A stretch of 64,000 bases of DNA from Dyadobacter soli (GCF_900101885.1 NZ_FNAN01000004.1:124001-188000), one strand, 5' to 3'; positions 18,387 through 26,613 are shown, counted from the stretch's first letter. Notes: generated by a model not told the origin, from the letters alone. Numbers and translations: made by a program.

Positions 18387-18543
18387 TTACATGCCTACGG
18401 CATTTGCATCTTTGCCGGGTTGCGGCTGCTACCGATATTGCATCGCTAACGCGATTTACAGCCTGGGAAGTGCCGCTAGGCACGTAACATTGGTAGTAAG
18501 GGCAGAAACCATTAAATCGAAAATCCCGGAGGGATGTGACAAC
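18387..18543. repeat. Four-hairpin intergenic repeat, copy B
   Basis: The second copy of the element, beginning 11 bases after the stop of the first DUF5618-like gene and ending 30 bases before the second. The same four mini-hairpins are present, the last one as ATCCC-GGA-GGGAT. Substitutions fall mostly between hairpins while the stems are kept, which suggests that the folded form matters or that the copies are young. Confidence 0.85.
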
Positions 18544-18573
18544 AATAAAGACTTTTTAACTTAAACATACGCT

Positions 18574-18975
18574 ATGATCAAAAAACAAGAACTCTCCGCG
18601 CAGGAAGCGATAACCGAAGCTAAGCGCTACTTGAACAATGCAAAGGACATTCTGCGTGAAAAAGGTGCTAAGGAAGATGGTTTTTACCAGGATTCGAAGT
18701 ACGTAAAAATGGCCGGACATACTGCTTATTCAGGCGTCCTTTTTGCATTAGATCATTATTTAGGCAAGAAGACTAAAGGCAGAAAAGATGTTGAATGGTA
18801 CAAGTCCAATCTGGCTCAGCAGGACAGAAAAATATTGCAAACGTTCGTATCCGTATATGAACAACTACACCTCGTGATGGCCTACGACGGTGTCGGGGAT
18901 GCTGAGGTTGTAAAGCTCGGCTTTCAACGAGCTGAAAGAATCATAGACTGGATAGAGTTACGTTCTGCGGCCTGA
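18574..18975 (+). CDS. DUF5618-like helical protein, copy 2 of a tandem pair
   Basis: A paralogue of the preceding gene, 133 residues, with the same order of helices (AITEAKRYLNNAKDILREKG; YVKMAGHTAYSGVLFALDHY; AYDGVGDAEVVKLGFQRAER). The differences are spread along the chain and mostly conservative, so both copies appear to be under selection as proteins. A terminator hairpin follows after about 20 bases. Function is unknown. The duplication probably arose by recombination between flanking repeats or by slippage of the 602-base unit. Confidence 0.78.
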   Translation: MIKKQELSAQEAITEAKRYLNNAKDILREKGAKEDGFYQDSKYVKMAGHTAYSGVLFALDHYLGKKTKGRKDVEWYKSNLAQQDRKILQTFVSVYEQLHLVMAYDGVGDAEVVKLGFQRAERIIDWIELRSAA

Positions 18976-18996
18976 ACTATAACATTGCAGCATTGC

Positions 18997-19028
18997 AAAG
19001 CCGGGAGATTCCGCATCTGCCCGGCTTT
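18997..19028 (+). terminator. Hairpin terminator after the DUF5618 pair
   Basis: A 9-bp stem AAAGCCGGG/CCCGGCTTT whose loop itself contains an AGAT/ATCT helix, followed by ATTTAT. The T-run is short, so termination may be partial; the mgtC-like gene starts 25 bases later. Confidence 0.65.
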
Positions 19029-19052
19029 ATTTATGAATACAAATTACATTGA

Positions 19053-19682
19053 ATGGACCTGTTACCCGAAGACATCTACAAACTCCTCATTTCCTTCACC
19101 CTCGGCGGGATTATCGGCGCGGAGCGCGAGTACCGAAGCAAGTCGGCAGGACTGCGGACGCTGATTTTGATCGCGATGGGGTCGACCTTGTTTACAATCC
19201 TATCCATTAAAATCAGTTCGGATGCCGGGCGGATCGCGGCGAATATCGTGACGGGTATCGGTTTTATCGGCGCGGGGATCATTTTCCGGGAGAATAACCG
19301 GGTGGTCGGGATTACCACGGCGGCGATCGTGTGGGTGACGGCGGCGGTGGGAATGGGTATAGGGGCCGGGTTTTACGAGGTCACGATCGTTTGTTTCGTC
19401 ATTTCCGGGATGACGCTCGTGATCCTGGCGCCGGTACAGAAGCTGATCCGGCGGAAAAGCCAGATCCGCAACTACCGCATTATGTGCGTGTACCAGCGCA
19501 AGACTTTGAAAACCTACGAAAACCTCTTTAAGGAATACGATTTAAAAATTCTGCGCGGTGAACAAAGCCGCATCGGCACGCATATCACCGGTAGCTGGAC
19601 GTTACAGGGTTCGGAAAGAAAACACGAAAAACTCACCCATCACCTGCTCAACGACGCCGATATCCTCGAATTAGACTTTTAA
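19053..19682 (+). CDS. MgtC/SapB family membrane protein
   Basis: A 209-residue inner-membrane protein with four or five segments in the first 130 residues and a soluble C-terminal ACT-like domain (residues about 145-209). The family signature GGIIGAEREYRSKSAGLRT is clear, followed by GIGFIGAGIIFREN. In Salmonella and Mycobacterium, MgtC supports growth at low magnesium and restrains the F-type ATP synthase. In free-living bacteria the role is less clear and may be Mg2+-related. It stands alone between the DUF5618 pair and the ebo genes. Confidence 0.9.
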   Translation: MDLLPEDIYKLLISFTLGGIIGAEREYRSKSAGLRTLILIAMGSTLFTILSIKISSDAGRIAANIVTGIGFIGAGIIFRENNRVVGITTAAIVWVTAAVGMGIGAGFYEVTIVCFVISGMTLVILAPVQKLIRRKSQIRNYRIMCVYQRKTLKTYENLFKEYDLKILRGEQSRIGTHITGSWTLQGSERKHEKLTHHLLNDADILELDF

Positions 19683-19697
19683 CCGGCAGTTACAAAT

Positions 19698-19726
19698 GAT
19701 ATTAGTTTTTTATTAAAACTGATATC
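19698..19726. terminator. A/T-rich hairpin between mgtC-like gene and eboA
   Basis: A 12-bp stem (GATATTAGTTTT with AAAACTGATATC, one G-T pair, 5-base loop) begins 16 bases after the mgtC-like stop. It lacks a clean T-run after the stem, so it may be a weak terminator or an operator-like palindrome upstream of the ebo genes. Confidence 0.4.
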
Positions 19727-19878
19727 AATCATGCCGTAAATTGAGCCAAAACGGCCATCACTACGTTATAAATAGCCGGGAGGAAACTTTATACCGGCAA
19801 ACAGGCATTATAGCAATAACCCGGCATCCATCATGTTTATACGGCCAAAACCGGTAAACGGGATCACAGACAATAGTT

Positions 19879-20742
19879 ATGTCCGATATTACTAAACAGA
19901 AAATTTGGGAGATCGTCGCTTCGAACACTTCGGCCGGCGAGGCTGAGTGGTTGCAGCAAAAAAGTGCTTCCGCACCGGGCGTAACAACGCCCTTTGAACT
20001 GATGACGGCCTTCGTGGCCGCACCCCGGTTTTTAGCCAAAAAAATCATCCATACCACCGACACCGAGAAGGCTGCATTGAACCTTGAAATCCCCGGACTT
20101 TCAGTCGAAGGCTGGTCGCTCGTACGGCTTAGCCGCGTGTGGCTGCTCACGCAGCTCGACCCTTCGGACAAGGACGAATATGTCAAAAACATCGAAACGC
20201 TGTTCGATACGGCGGAAATGAACGAGCTGGTTGCGCTTTACTCGGCTTTACCGCTGCTTTCTTATCCCGATCAGTGGCTGTTCCGCGCGACGGACGCGGT
20301 GCGTTCCAATATGGGTTTCGTGTTCGATGCGATTGCATTGCATAACCCCTATCCCGAAAAGCATTTCAGCGAGCTGGCCTGGAACCAGCTGGTGCTCAAA
20401 ACGATATTTAACGACAAGCCCATTCATTTTATAGAAGGACTGGAAAACCGCACGAACGAGAAGCTGGCGGTGACGCTTTCGGACTTTGCGCATGAGCGCT
20501 GGGCGGCCGGACGCAGCGTACCCGCACAGGTATGGCGACTCGCCGGAAAATACCTGAACACGGCATTGCTGGCCGATATGCAGCATTTGTTTGATTCGGA
20601 AAAAGAAGAAGACCGTCAGGCGGCCGCATTGGCGTGTGGCGAAGCGACGCTTCCTGCTGCCAATTATCTTTTGGCAAAATATACCGATCTGGAAAAATCC
20701 GTAAAATCCGGCGCATTGACCTGGGCCGACCTCGAACATTGA
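19879..20742 (+). CDS. eboA: EboA domain-containing protein
   Basis: A 287-residue soluble, helix-rich protein recognised as EboA from its sequence style (residues 100-180 with LSRVWLLTQLD and LPLLSYPDQWLFRATDAVRS) and its fixed place at the head of an ebo cluster. Its biochemical function is unknown. In cyanobacteria ebo genes are needed to move a scytonemin monomer to the periplasm. It ends 4 bases before eboB, so the two are translationally close. The 196 bases upstream contain no clear Bacteroidetes promoter box but hold a 12-bp palindrome. Confidence 0.85.
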   Translation: MSDITKQKIWEIVASNTSAGEAEWLQQKSASAPGVTTPFELMTAFVAAPRFLAKKIIHTTDTEKAALNLEIPGLSVEGWSLVRLSRVWLLTQLDPSDKDEYVKNIETLFDTAEMNELVALYSALPLLSYPDQWLFRATDAVRSNMGFVFDAIALHNPYPEKHFSELAWNQLVLKTIFNDKPIHFIEGLENRTNEKLAVTLSDFAHERWAAGRSVPAQVWRLAGKYLNTALLADMQHLFDSEKEEDRQAAALACGEATLPAANYLLAKYTDLEKSVKSGALTWADLEH

Positions 20743-20746
20743 CATT

Positions 20747-21775
20747 ATGTGCGCTAACCACACCGAAATAACCCCGAACCCTTCGCATTTCGAAGACAGC
20801 GAAGAAGCCAGCCAGGCCCCCGCGCACCGCGACATCGCCTGGAACGATTACAAGGACCTCATCAAAGGAATGCGGTTTTTCGACCCGCATATCCACATGG
20901 TCTCCCGCACAACGGACGATTACCAGGCCATGAACCAGGCCGGAATCGTGGCGCTGATCGAGCCTGCATTCTGGGTAGGCCAACCGCGGACAGGCTTATC
21001 GACATTCAAAGACTATTATAGCAGTCTGGTAGGATGGGAACGCTTCCGCTCCTCGCAGTTTGGCATCAAACATTACTGCACCATGGGGCTGAACTCCCGT
21101 GAAGCGAACAACGAGCCGCTGGCGGAACAGGTAATGGAGATTTTACCACTATACATTTATAAAGAAGGCGTGGTAGGCGTGGGCGAGATCGGTTTCGACG
21201 ACCAGACACCCGCCGAAGAAAAGTACTACCGCCTCCAACTCGAACTCGCCAAGGAAGCGAAACTGCCGGTTCAAATCCATACTCCGCACCGCGACAAAAA
21301 GAAAGGTACCGAGCGCAGCATGGCCATTGCATTGGAACATGGTATCGACCCGTCGTGGGTGATCGTGGACCATAACAATGAAGAAACCGTGAAAAGTGTG
21401 CTCGACCAGGGCTTTTACGCCGCATTTACCATTTATCCTTTTACCAAAATGGGTAATGAAAGGATGGTGAAAGTGGTGGAACAATACGGTCCGGAACGCA
21501 TTATGATCAACTCTGCTGCCGACTGGGGCATTTCCGATCCGCTAGCTATCCCGAAAACAGCTGCGTTGATGAAAATGCGCGGCATTTCCGACGAAACCAT
21601 CCGTCTTGTCACTTACCAGAATGCCATCGATGCATTCGGTAAAAGCGGGCAGATCGACGTGACCGATTTCGAATCGGGTTACGCGGTGGATCAGACGGAG
21701 AAATTTCATGGCAACAGCATTCTGAGAGGCGGCCAGCAGCCTGCTCCGGTCAAAGACTTTTTAGTGATCAATTAA
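20747..21775 (+). CDS. eboB: TatD-family metal-dependent hydrolase EboB
   Basis: An amidohydrolase-superfamily TIM barrel of 342 residues. Metal-site elements are in place: His48-x-His50 in FFDPHIHMVSRT, GVGEIGFDD (Glu), QIHTPHRDKKKG (His), VDHNNEETV (His) and NSAADWGISDP (Asp). Residues 1-41 are a poorly conserved, acidic N-terminal extension. TatD proteins are nucleases or phosphoesterases; the EboB substrate is not known. It lies 4 bases after eboA and 1 base before eboC, in a tight three-gene block. Confidence 0.88.
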   Translation: MCANHTEITPNPSHFEDSEEASQAPAHRDIAWNDYKDLIKGMRFFDPHIHMVSRTTDDYQAMNQAGIVALIEPAFWVGQPRTGLSTFKDYYSSLVGWERFRSSQFGIKHYCTMGLNSREANNEPLAEQVMEILPLYIYKEGVVGVGEIGFDDQTPAEEKYYRLQLELAKEAKLPVQIHTPHRDKKKGTERSMAIALEHGIDPSWVIVDHNNEETVKSVLDQGFYAAFTIYPFTKMGNERMVKVVEQYGPERIMINSAADWGISDPLAIPKTAALMKMRGISDETIRLVTYQNAIDAFGKSGQIDVTDFESGYAVDQTEKFHGNSILRGGQQPAPVKDFLVIN

Positions 21776-21776
21776 A

Positions 21777-22646
21777 GTGAGCAGCCTCAAACCCTATTTG
21801 CAGCTGACGCGCCCTGCTAACCTGGTAACCGCCATTGCGGACATCCTAGCCGGTATGGCGATCGCGCAGTTTACATTCTCGGATTTCTCCTCCGCATTGC
21901 TCGTACTTTCCACGCTCGGCCTTTACGGCGGCGGTGTGGTGATGAACGATGTTTTCGATGCCAAACTCGACTCGGTAGAGCGGCCGGAGCGACCGATTCC
22001 AAGCGGTAAGGTGCCGCTGGCGCAGGCCACTACGATGGGCATTTCGTTATTACTTTTGGGCATTATCGCGGCAGGCGCATTCAGTTTACAAAGCGGGATG
22101 ATCGCGGTCGTGGTAGCAATGCTCACGGTTTTGTACAACCGTTTTGCCAAGCATCATGTATTCTTCGGTCCGCTCGTGATGGGCATGTGCCGTGGCGGTA
22201 ACCTGATCCTCGGCATGAGCGTATTGCCCGAATCGTTCCAGCAATGGGCATTCATTGCGGTTTTCCCGATCATGTACATCGGCGCGATCACGCTGATCAG
22301 CCAGGATGAGGTGCATGGCGGAAAGAAACGGACATTATACATTGCCGCATTCCTTTACCTGGCCGTGCTCGCCGCCCAGCTGACAATCGCGCAGGGCAAG
22401 GGTAACTTTTTATTCACGATTCCATTTGTATTGCTGCACGCGTGGTTCATTTTCCGGCCGCTTTGGAATGCAATGCAGAATCCGATTGGCCCGCTGATCG
22501 GGAAGGCCGTTAAAGCAGGGGTAATCTCCTTAATTGTCATGAATGCTTCGTGGTGTGCAGCATTTGGGCTACTACCTATTGCTATCGCAGTGCTTGCATT
22601 GCTGCCGCTTTCGATGTATTTGGCGAAGGCATTTGCGGTTACTTAA
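21777..22646 (+). CDS. eboC: UbiA-like prenyltransferase EboC
   Basis: A 289-residue inner-membrane protein with eight or nine segments of the UbiA superfamily. The first Asp-rich motif is present as NDVFDAKLD (Asn57, Asp58, Asp61, Asp65), followed by RPERPIPSGKV. The second is altered to SQDEVHGGKKR. UbiA enzymes attach a polyprenyl chain to an aromatic or sugar-like acceptor. The ebo acceptor is unknown. Translation begins at GTG, one base after the eboB stop, which supports translational coupling. A 165-base gap then separates it from eboD. Confidence 0.87.
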   Translation: MSSLKPYLQLTRPANLVTAIADILAGMAIAQFTFSDFSSALLVLSTLGLYGGGVVMNDVFDAKLDSVERPERPIPSGKVPLAQATTMGISLLLLGIIAAGAFSLQSGMIAVVVAMLTVLYNRFAKHHVFFGPLVMGMCRGGNLILGMSVLPESFQQWAFIAVFPIMYIGAITLISQDEVHGGKKRTLYIAAFLYLAVLAAQLTIAQGKGNFLFTIPFVLLHAWFIFRPLWNAMQNPIGPLIGKAVKAGVISLIVMNASWCAAFGLLPIAIAVLALLPLSMYLAKAFAVT

Positions 22647-22811
22647 TATAGGGAGTAACGGAGGAAAGGGAGGATGGAGGAAGTGATACTGAATGGTGGT
22701 TTCTGCCTAATAAATTAATTGGACGATGACGGGACGGGGAAAACCTTGTAATTTTAGTCTTTATATCAATGATTTTGAGCTTAATATTCAATACCCACTT
22801 TTGCTAGTGTA
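22647..22811. other. eboC-eboD spacer with G/A-rich motif
   Basis: The spacer has no gene. Positions 22660-22674 read GGAGGAAAGGGAGGA, a 15-mer found again twice (once inverted) in the gap after the superoxide dismutase gene. The rest is A/T-rich and could hold a promoter for eboDEF, though I find no perfect TAnnTTTG box. Confidence 0.55.
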
Positions 22812-23984
22812 ATGCAAAATTCAATGCAACCCATAAAACAACGTTTCCAGGTGGAGTACAACTATGCTGTATTTTTCACCCAACATCTTTTTGACACCCA
22901 GAACCCGTTACTGAAAGATTTTTTTCAAGAATATACCGAACAGGGCTTTCAACGCAAGGCCCTGGTGATCGTGGACGAGGGGTTTGAACAGACACAGCCG
23001 GATTTGAAATCCAATATCCGCACCTATTTCGCACAAAATGCGGCACACATCCAGCTCGCTCCCGAAATCATTTCGGTACCGGGCGGCGAAGCTTGCAAAA
23101 ACGACCCGTCGCAATTCGACAAGCTCGTGGAAGCCGTCGACGTTTTTGGTATCGACCGGCATTCATTTGTGATCGGTATTGGCGGAGGCGCCGTGCTCGA
23201 CCTCGTGGGTTACGCGGCCGCGGTTTCGCACCGGGGCATCAAGCTGATCCGCATTCCGACGACCGTTTTGGCACAGAATGACTCGGGCGTTGGCGTCAAG
23301 AACAGCATTAATTTCCACGGCAAAAAGAACTTCCTCGGCACATTTGCACCGCCGGTGGCTGTTTTCAATGACCTTACCTTCCTGCGTACCCTCGACGACC
23401 GCGACTGGCGCGGCGGTATCGCGGAAGCCGTGAAAGTAGCATTGATCAAAGATGCCGCTTTCTTTGAATGGATCGAGGAGCACGCGACGGCGATCGCAGC
23501 ACGCGATGAAGAGGCTATGGCCTACCTCATCCACCGCTGCGCCGAAATGCATACCGACCACATTGCCGGCGGCGACCCGTTCGAGTTCGGCTCCTCGCGC
23601 CCGCTGGACTTCGGTCACTGGGCCGCGCACAAGCTGGAATTCCTGACCGGTTTCCAGGTGCGTCACGGCGAGGCGGTGGCCATTGGTATTGCATTGGATT
23701 GTGTGTATGCCAATAAAATAGGCATGCTGGCCGAAAGCGACCTGCACCGCATTATCGATGTGCTAACCAAAGTCGGTTTTGAATTATACCATTCAAAACT
23801 TGCTGAAAACGATAAAATCAACCTCCGCAACGGCTTGCACGAATTCCGCGAGCATTTGGGCGGCAGGCTTACCATCATGCTTTTGGAGAAGATTGGAAAA
23901 GGAGTGGAAGTCCATGAGCTCGATGCCGACATTATCGCACAGTCGGTGGATTACCTCGAAAGTTCCAAAAACATTCCTGCATGA
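22812..23984 (+). CDS. eboD: 3-dehydroquinate synthase-like sugar cyclase EboD
   Basis: A 390-residue member of the sugar phosphate cyclase superfamily. The NAD site GIGGGAVLDLVGYAA and the zinc ligands Glu205 (GGIAEAVK), His269 (DFGHW) and His285 (RHGEAVAIG) are present. The stretch SSRPLDFGHWAAHKLEFLTG resembles 2-epi-5-epi-valiolone-synthase-type cyclases more than the shikimate enzyme, which usually has LNLGHTFGHA in this place. It may therefore act on a heptulose phosphate or related sugar rather than DAHP. It overlaps eboE by 4 bases (ATGA). A second ATG at codon 5 is possible. Confidence 0.87.
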   Translation: MQNSMQPIKQRFQVEYNYAVFFTQHLFDTQNPLLKDFFQEYTEQGFQRKALVIVDEGFEQTQPDLKSNIRTYFAQNAAHIQLAPEIISVPGGEACKNDPSQFDKLVEAVDVFGIDRHSFVIGIGGGAVLDLVGYAAAVSHRGIKLIRIPTTVLAQNDSGVGVKNSINFHGKKNFLGTFAPPVAVFNDLTFLRTLDDRDWRGGIAEAVKVALIKDAAFFEWIEEHATAIAARDEEAMAYLIHRCAEMHTDHIAGGDPFEFGSSRPLDFGHWAAHKLEFLTGFQVRHGEAVAIGIALDCVYANKIGMLAESDLHRIIDVLTKVGFELYHSKLAENDKINLRNGLHEFREHLGGRLTIMLLEKIGKGVEVHELDADIIAQSVDYLESSKNIPA

Positions 23985-25183
23985 TCACGCCTTACGGACA
24001 CCTTACCTATTGCAGCAACATCCATCCCGGTGAAAAATGGGAAGACCATTTCCGGTCGCTGCGCGAAACGTTACCATACATCCGCGAGCAGCTAGCGCCG
24101 GGCAGGCCATTTGGGCTGGGCCTGCGCGTGGCGAACGAAGCGTCCATTGAGCTCAGCAAGCCGGAAGTACTGGAAGAATTCAAAACCTGGCTCGCAGGAA
24201 ACGGCATTTATGTGTTTGTGATCAACGGCTTCCCGTATGGCGGCTTTCACAACACCCGCGTAAAGGACGACGTGCACACGCCCGACTGGACGACGCAAGA
24301 CCGGCTGGATTATACCAAACGCCTGTTCAACATCCTGGCCGCATTGCTGCCCGCCGATATGCACGGAGGTGTTTCCACGCCCCCATTGTCGTACCGGCTT
24401 TGGTGGAAATCCGAGGCTGACAAGCAGCAGGCTACCGAAACTGCGACCGACCACATCCTCGAACTCCTCGACAAGCTGATCCGCATCGAAAACGAAACCG
24501 GCAAGTTCCTGCATTTGGACATCGAACCCGAACCGGATGGCATTCTCGACAATACCGGGGATTTCGTAACCTGGTATACCAATATGCTGCTTCCAAAAGG
24601 CACTATTTATTTGGTAGAAAAGTACGGGATCGATGGTGAGGCGGCACAGGCGCTGATCTTGAAACACATTCAGCTCTGCTACGACATTTGTCACGCGGCG
24701 GTGGGTTTTGAAAAACCGGAAGACATTGTCGATTCGCTGAATGAATACGGCATTCAGGTCGGCCGCATTCAGGTGAGCTCGGCATTAAAAGTGAATTATA
24801 ATATTGAAAAGGAAATCAAGCGCAAGGCCATTGAGACCTTCGACGAGCCGGTATACCTGCATCAGGTGGTAGCCCGCCACGACGACGGCCATTTCACACA
24901 TTATCCCGACCTGAAAGAAGCATTGACCGACTGGGACGAAACCCATGAAGAATGGCGCGTGCATTTCCACGTTCCGCTGTTTGTGAGTACTTACGGCGTG
25001 CTCGACTCGACCCAGGGAGATATTGTGCAAACACTCGCATTACAAAAAGAGAAGCCATTCTCGACTTATCTCGAAGTGGAAACCTACACCTGGGGCGTCC
25101 TGCCGGAAGACATGCAGAAACCCATCGGCGAATCCATCGTGCGCGAGCTCGAATGGGTGAAGAAAGTTTTGAATTATGAATAA
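23981..25183 (+). CDS. eboE: Metabolite traffic protein EboE (TIM barrel)
   Basis: A 400-residue soluble protein with a xylose-isomerase-like TIM barrel. Likely metal or substrate residues sit in FLHLDIEPEPDG, LCYDICHAAVGFE, VGRIQVSSALK, EWRVHFHVPLF and TYLEVETYTW, spaced like the strand ends of the barrel. EboE is known only by its place in ebo clusters; no reaction has been assigned. It is translationally coupled to eboD through an ATGA overlap, and its stop overlaps the eboF start by 8 bases, so D, E and F are made together. Confidence 0.87.
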   Translation: MITPYGHLTYCSNIHPGEKWEDHFRSLRETLPYIREQLAPGRPFGLGLRVANEASIELSKPEVLEEFKTWLAGNGIYVFVINGFPYGGFHNTRVKDDVHTPDWTTQDRLDYTKRLFNILAALLPADMHGGVSTPPLSYRLWWKSEADKQQATETATDHILELLDKLIRIENETGKFLHLDIEPEPDGILDNTGDFVTWYTNMLLPKGTIYLVEKYGIDGEAAQALILKHIQLCYDICHAAVGFEKPEDIVDSLNEYGIQVGRIQVSSALKVNYNIEKEIKRKAIETFDEPVYLHQVVARHDDGHFTHYPDLKEALTDWDETHEEWRVHFHVPLFVSTYGVLDSTQGDIVQTLALQKEKPFSTYLEVETYTWGVLPEDMQKPIGESIVRELEWVKKVLNYE

Positions 25184-26540
25184 AACCGTAGTTATCGATA
25201 TTGTAGGACTAAGCGCCAACCTGATCGGCGAGCATACGCCGTTTCTGGATGCTTATGTCAAAAAACGGCATCTGACGCCCATTAAACCCGTGCTTCCGGC
25301 TGTTACTACTACTTCCCAAAGTACCTATGTGACGGGCAAATGGCCGGCGGAGAATGGTATCGTCGGCAATGGCTGGTACGATCGCGAGGATTCGGAGGTA
25401 AAGTTCTGGAAACAGTCGAACAAGCTTGTGCAGGGGGATAAAATTTGGGATAATGCGCGAAAGGCCGACCCTAATTTTACCGTTTCGAAGATGTTCTGGT
25501 GGTATAATATGTACTCCACCGCCGACTGGTCGGTAACGCCGCGGCCGCAGTACCACGCCGATGGCGTGAAAGCGCCCGATTGCTACGCCTACCCGCCCGA
25601 GCTGCGCGATGAATTGCAGGCCGAACTCGGCCAGTTCCCGCTTTTCAACTTCTGGGGGCCGAATGCGAATATCAAATCCACCCGCTGGATCGCCGATGCT
25701 TCGATGTCCGTAGAAAAAAAGCATAATCCTACGCTGACGCTCATTTACCTGCCGCACCTGGATTATTGTTTGCAGAAATTCGGGCCGGATTTTTCCAAAA
25801 TCAGCAAGGAACTGAATGAGATCGACGAGGTTGTCAAAGACCTGATTCTATTCTATGAGGCTCGTAATGCAAAGATCATCCTGCTTTCGGAATACGGCAT
25901 CAACCCCGTGAACAACCCGATCCATATCAACCGCATTCTCCGTAATGAAGGGTTGATTTCCGTGCGCGTAGAGCGCTGGTATGAGTTGCTGGATGCCGGT
26001 GTTTCCAAAGCATTCGCCGTGTCCGATCACCAGATTGCACATGTTTACCTCAATGATCCTTCGGTGAAAGAGCGGGTCATGCAGGTGTTGAAAAAAACGC
26101 CGGGTATTGACCTTGTTCTCGATAAAGCAGCGCAGAAAGACTACCATATCGATCACGAGCGTTCGGGAGATATTGTGGTGGTAGCCAAACCGGACAGCTG
26201 GTTTACCTACTACTACTGGCTCGATGACGCGAAAGCACCGGATTACGCGCATTTGGTGGACATTCACCGTAAGCCCGGCTACGATCCCGTAGAGATGTTT
26301 ATGGACCCGAAAAATCCGCTGATCAAACTCCGTGCAGGCTATAAACTGGCGCGCAAGCTGCTCGGTTTCCGGTACTTGATGGACGTCATTCCGCTGGATG
26401 CGACGTTAGTCAAAGGCTCGCACGGCGGCATTAACATTCCCAAAGAATATTACCCGATCATCGTCACCGACCAGGCAGCCGAAAAGCAGGAGCTGGAAGC
26501 GGTAGACGTGTATGATGTAATCTGGAAACATCTGATTTAA
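25176..26540 (+). CDS. eboF: EboF: nucleotide pyrophosphatase/alkaline phosphatase superfamily protein
   Basis: A 454-residue protein of the type I phosphodiesterase/nucleotide pyrophosphatase family. Asp8 (VVIDIVG) and the nucleophile region PAVTTTSQSTYVTG (Thr44) are in place, then GIVGNGWYD, LPHLDYCLQ (Asp196) and KGSHGG (His416). The usual SDHG metal motif is replaced by SEYG (Glu239, Tyr240), so metal binding may be altered. No signal peptide is visible, so it acts in the cytoplasm. It may remove a phosphate or nucleotide from the pathway product. It is last in the coupled eboD-E-F unit. Confidence 0.85.
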   Translation: MNKTVVIDIVGLSANLIGEHTPFLDAYVKKRHLTPIKPVLPAVTTTSQSTYVTGKWPAENGIVGNGWYDREDSEVKFWKQSNKLVQGDKIWDNARKADPNFTVSKMFWWYNMYSTADWSVTPRPQYHADGVKAPDCYAYPPELRDELQAELGQFPLFNFWGPNANIKSTRWIADASMSVEKKHNPTLTLIYLPHLDYCLQKFGPDFSKISKELNEIDEVVKDLILFYEARNAKIILLSEYGINPVNNPIHINRILRNEGLISVRVERWYELLDAGVSKAFAVSDHQIAHVYLNDPSVKERVMQVLKKTPGIDLVLDKAAQKDYHIDHERSGDIVVVAKPDSWFTYYYWLDDAKAPDYAHLVDIHRKPGYDPVEMFMDPKNPLIKLRAGYKLARKLLGFRYLMDVIPLDATLVKGSHGGINIPKEYYPIIVTDQAAEKQELEAVDVYDVIWKHLI

Positions 26541-26559
26541 AATCAATTCCAAAATTAAA

Positions 26560-26613
26560 ATGGCTTTCATGACGTTGTTGTAGAAACGTACTACTACACC
26601 TCATGAAAGCCAT
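26560..26613 (+). promoter_or_regulatory. Inverted repeat enclosing the sugar dehydrogenase start codon
   Basis: A perfect 13-bp inverted repeat, ATGGCTTTCATGA and TCATGAAAGCCAT, separated by 28 bases. The right arm contains the ATG of the sugar dehydrogenase gene (26603-26605). The loop holds a further imperfect helix (GTTGTAG with CTACTAC). In RNA the fold would hide the start codon, so translational control is plausible; as DNA it could be an operator. No T-run follows, which argues against a plain terminator. Confidence 0.55.

Noticed and set aside
17785..18543. CRISPR array
   Set aside because: There are only two copies, about 156 bases long, separated by a gene; these are not short direct repeats with spacers.
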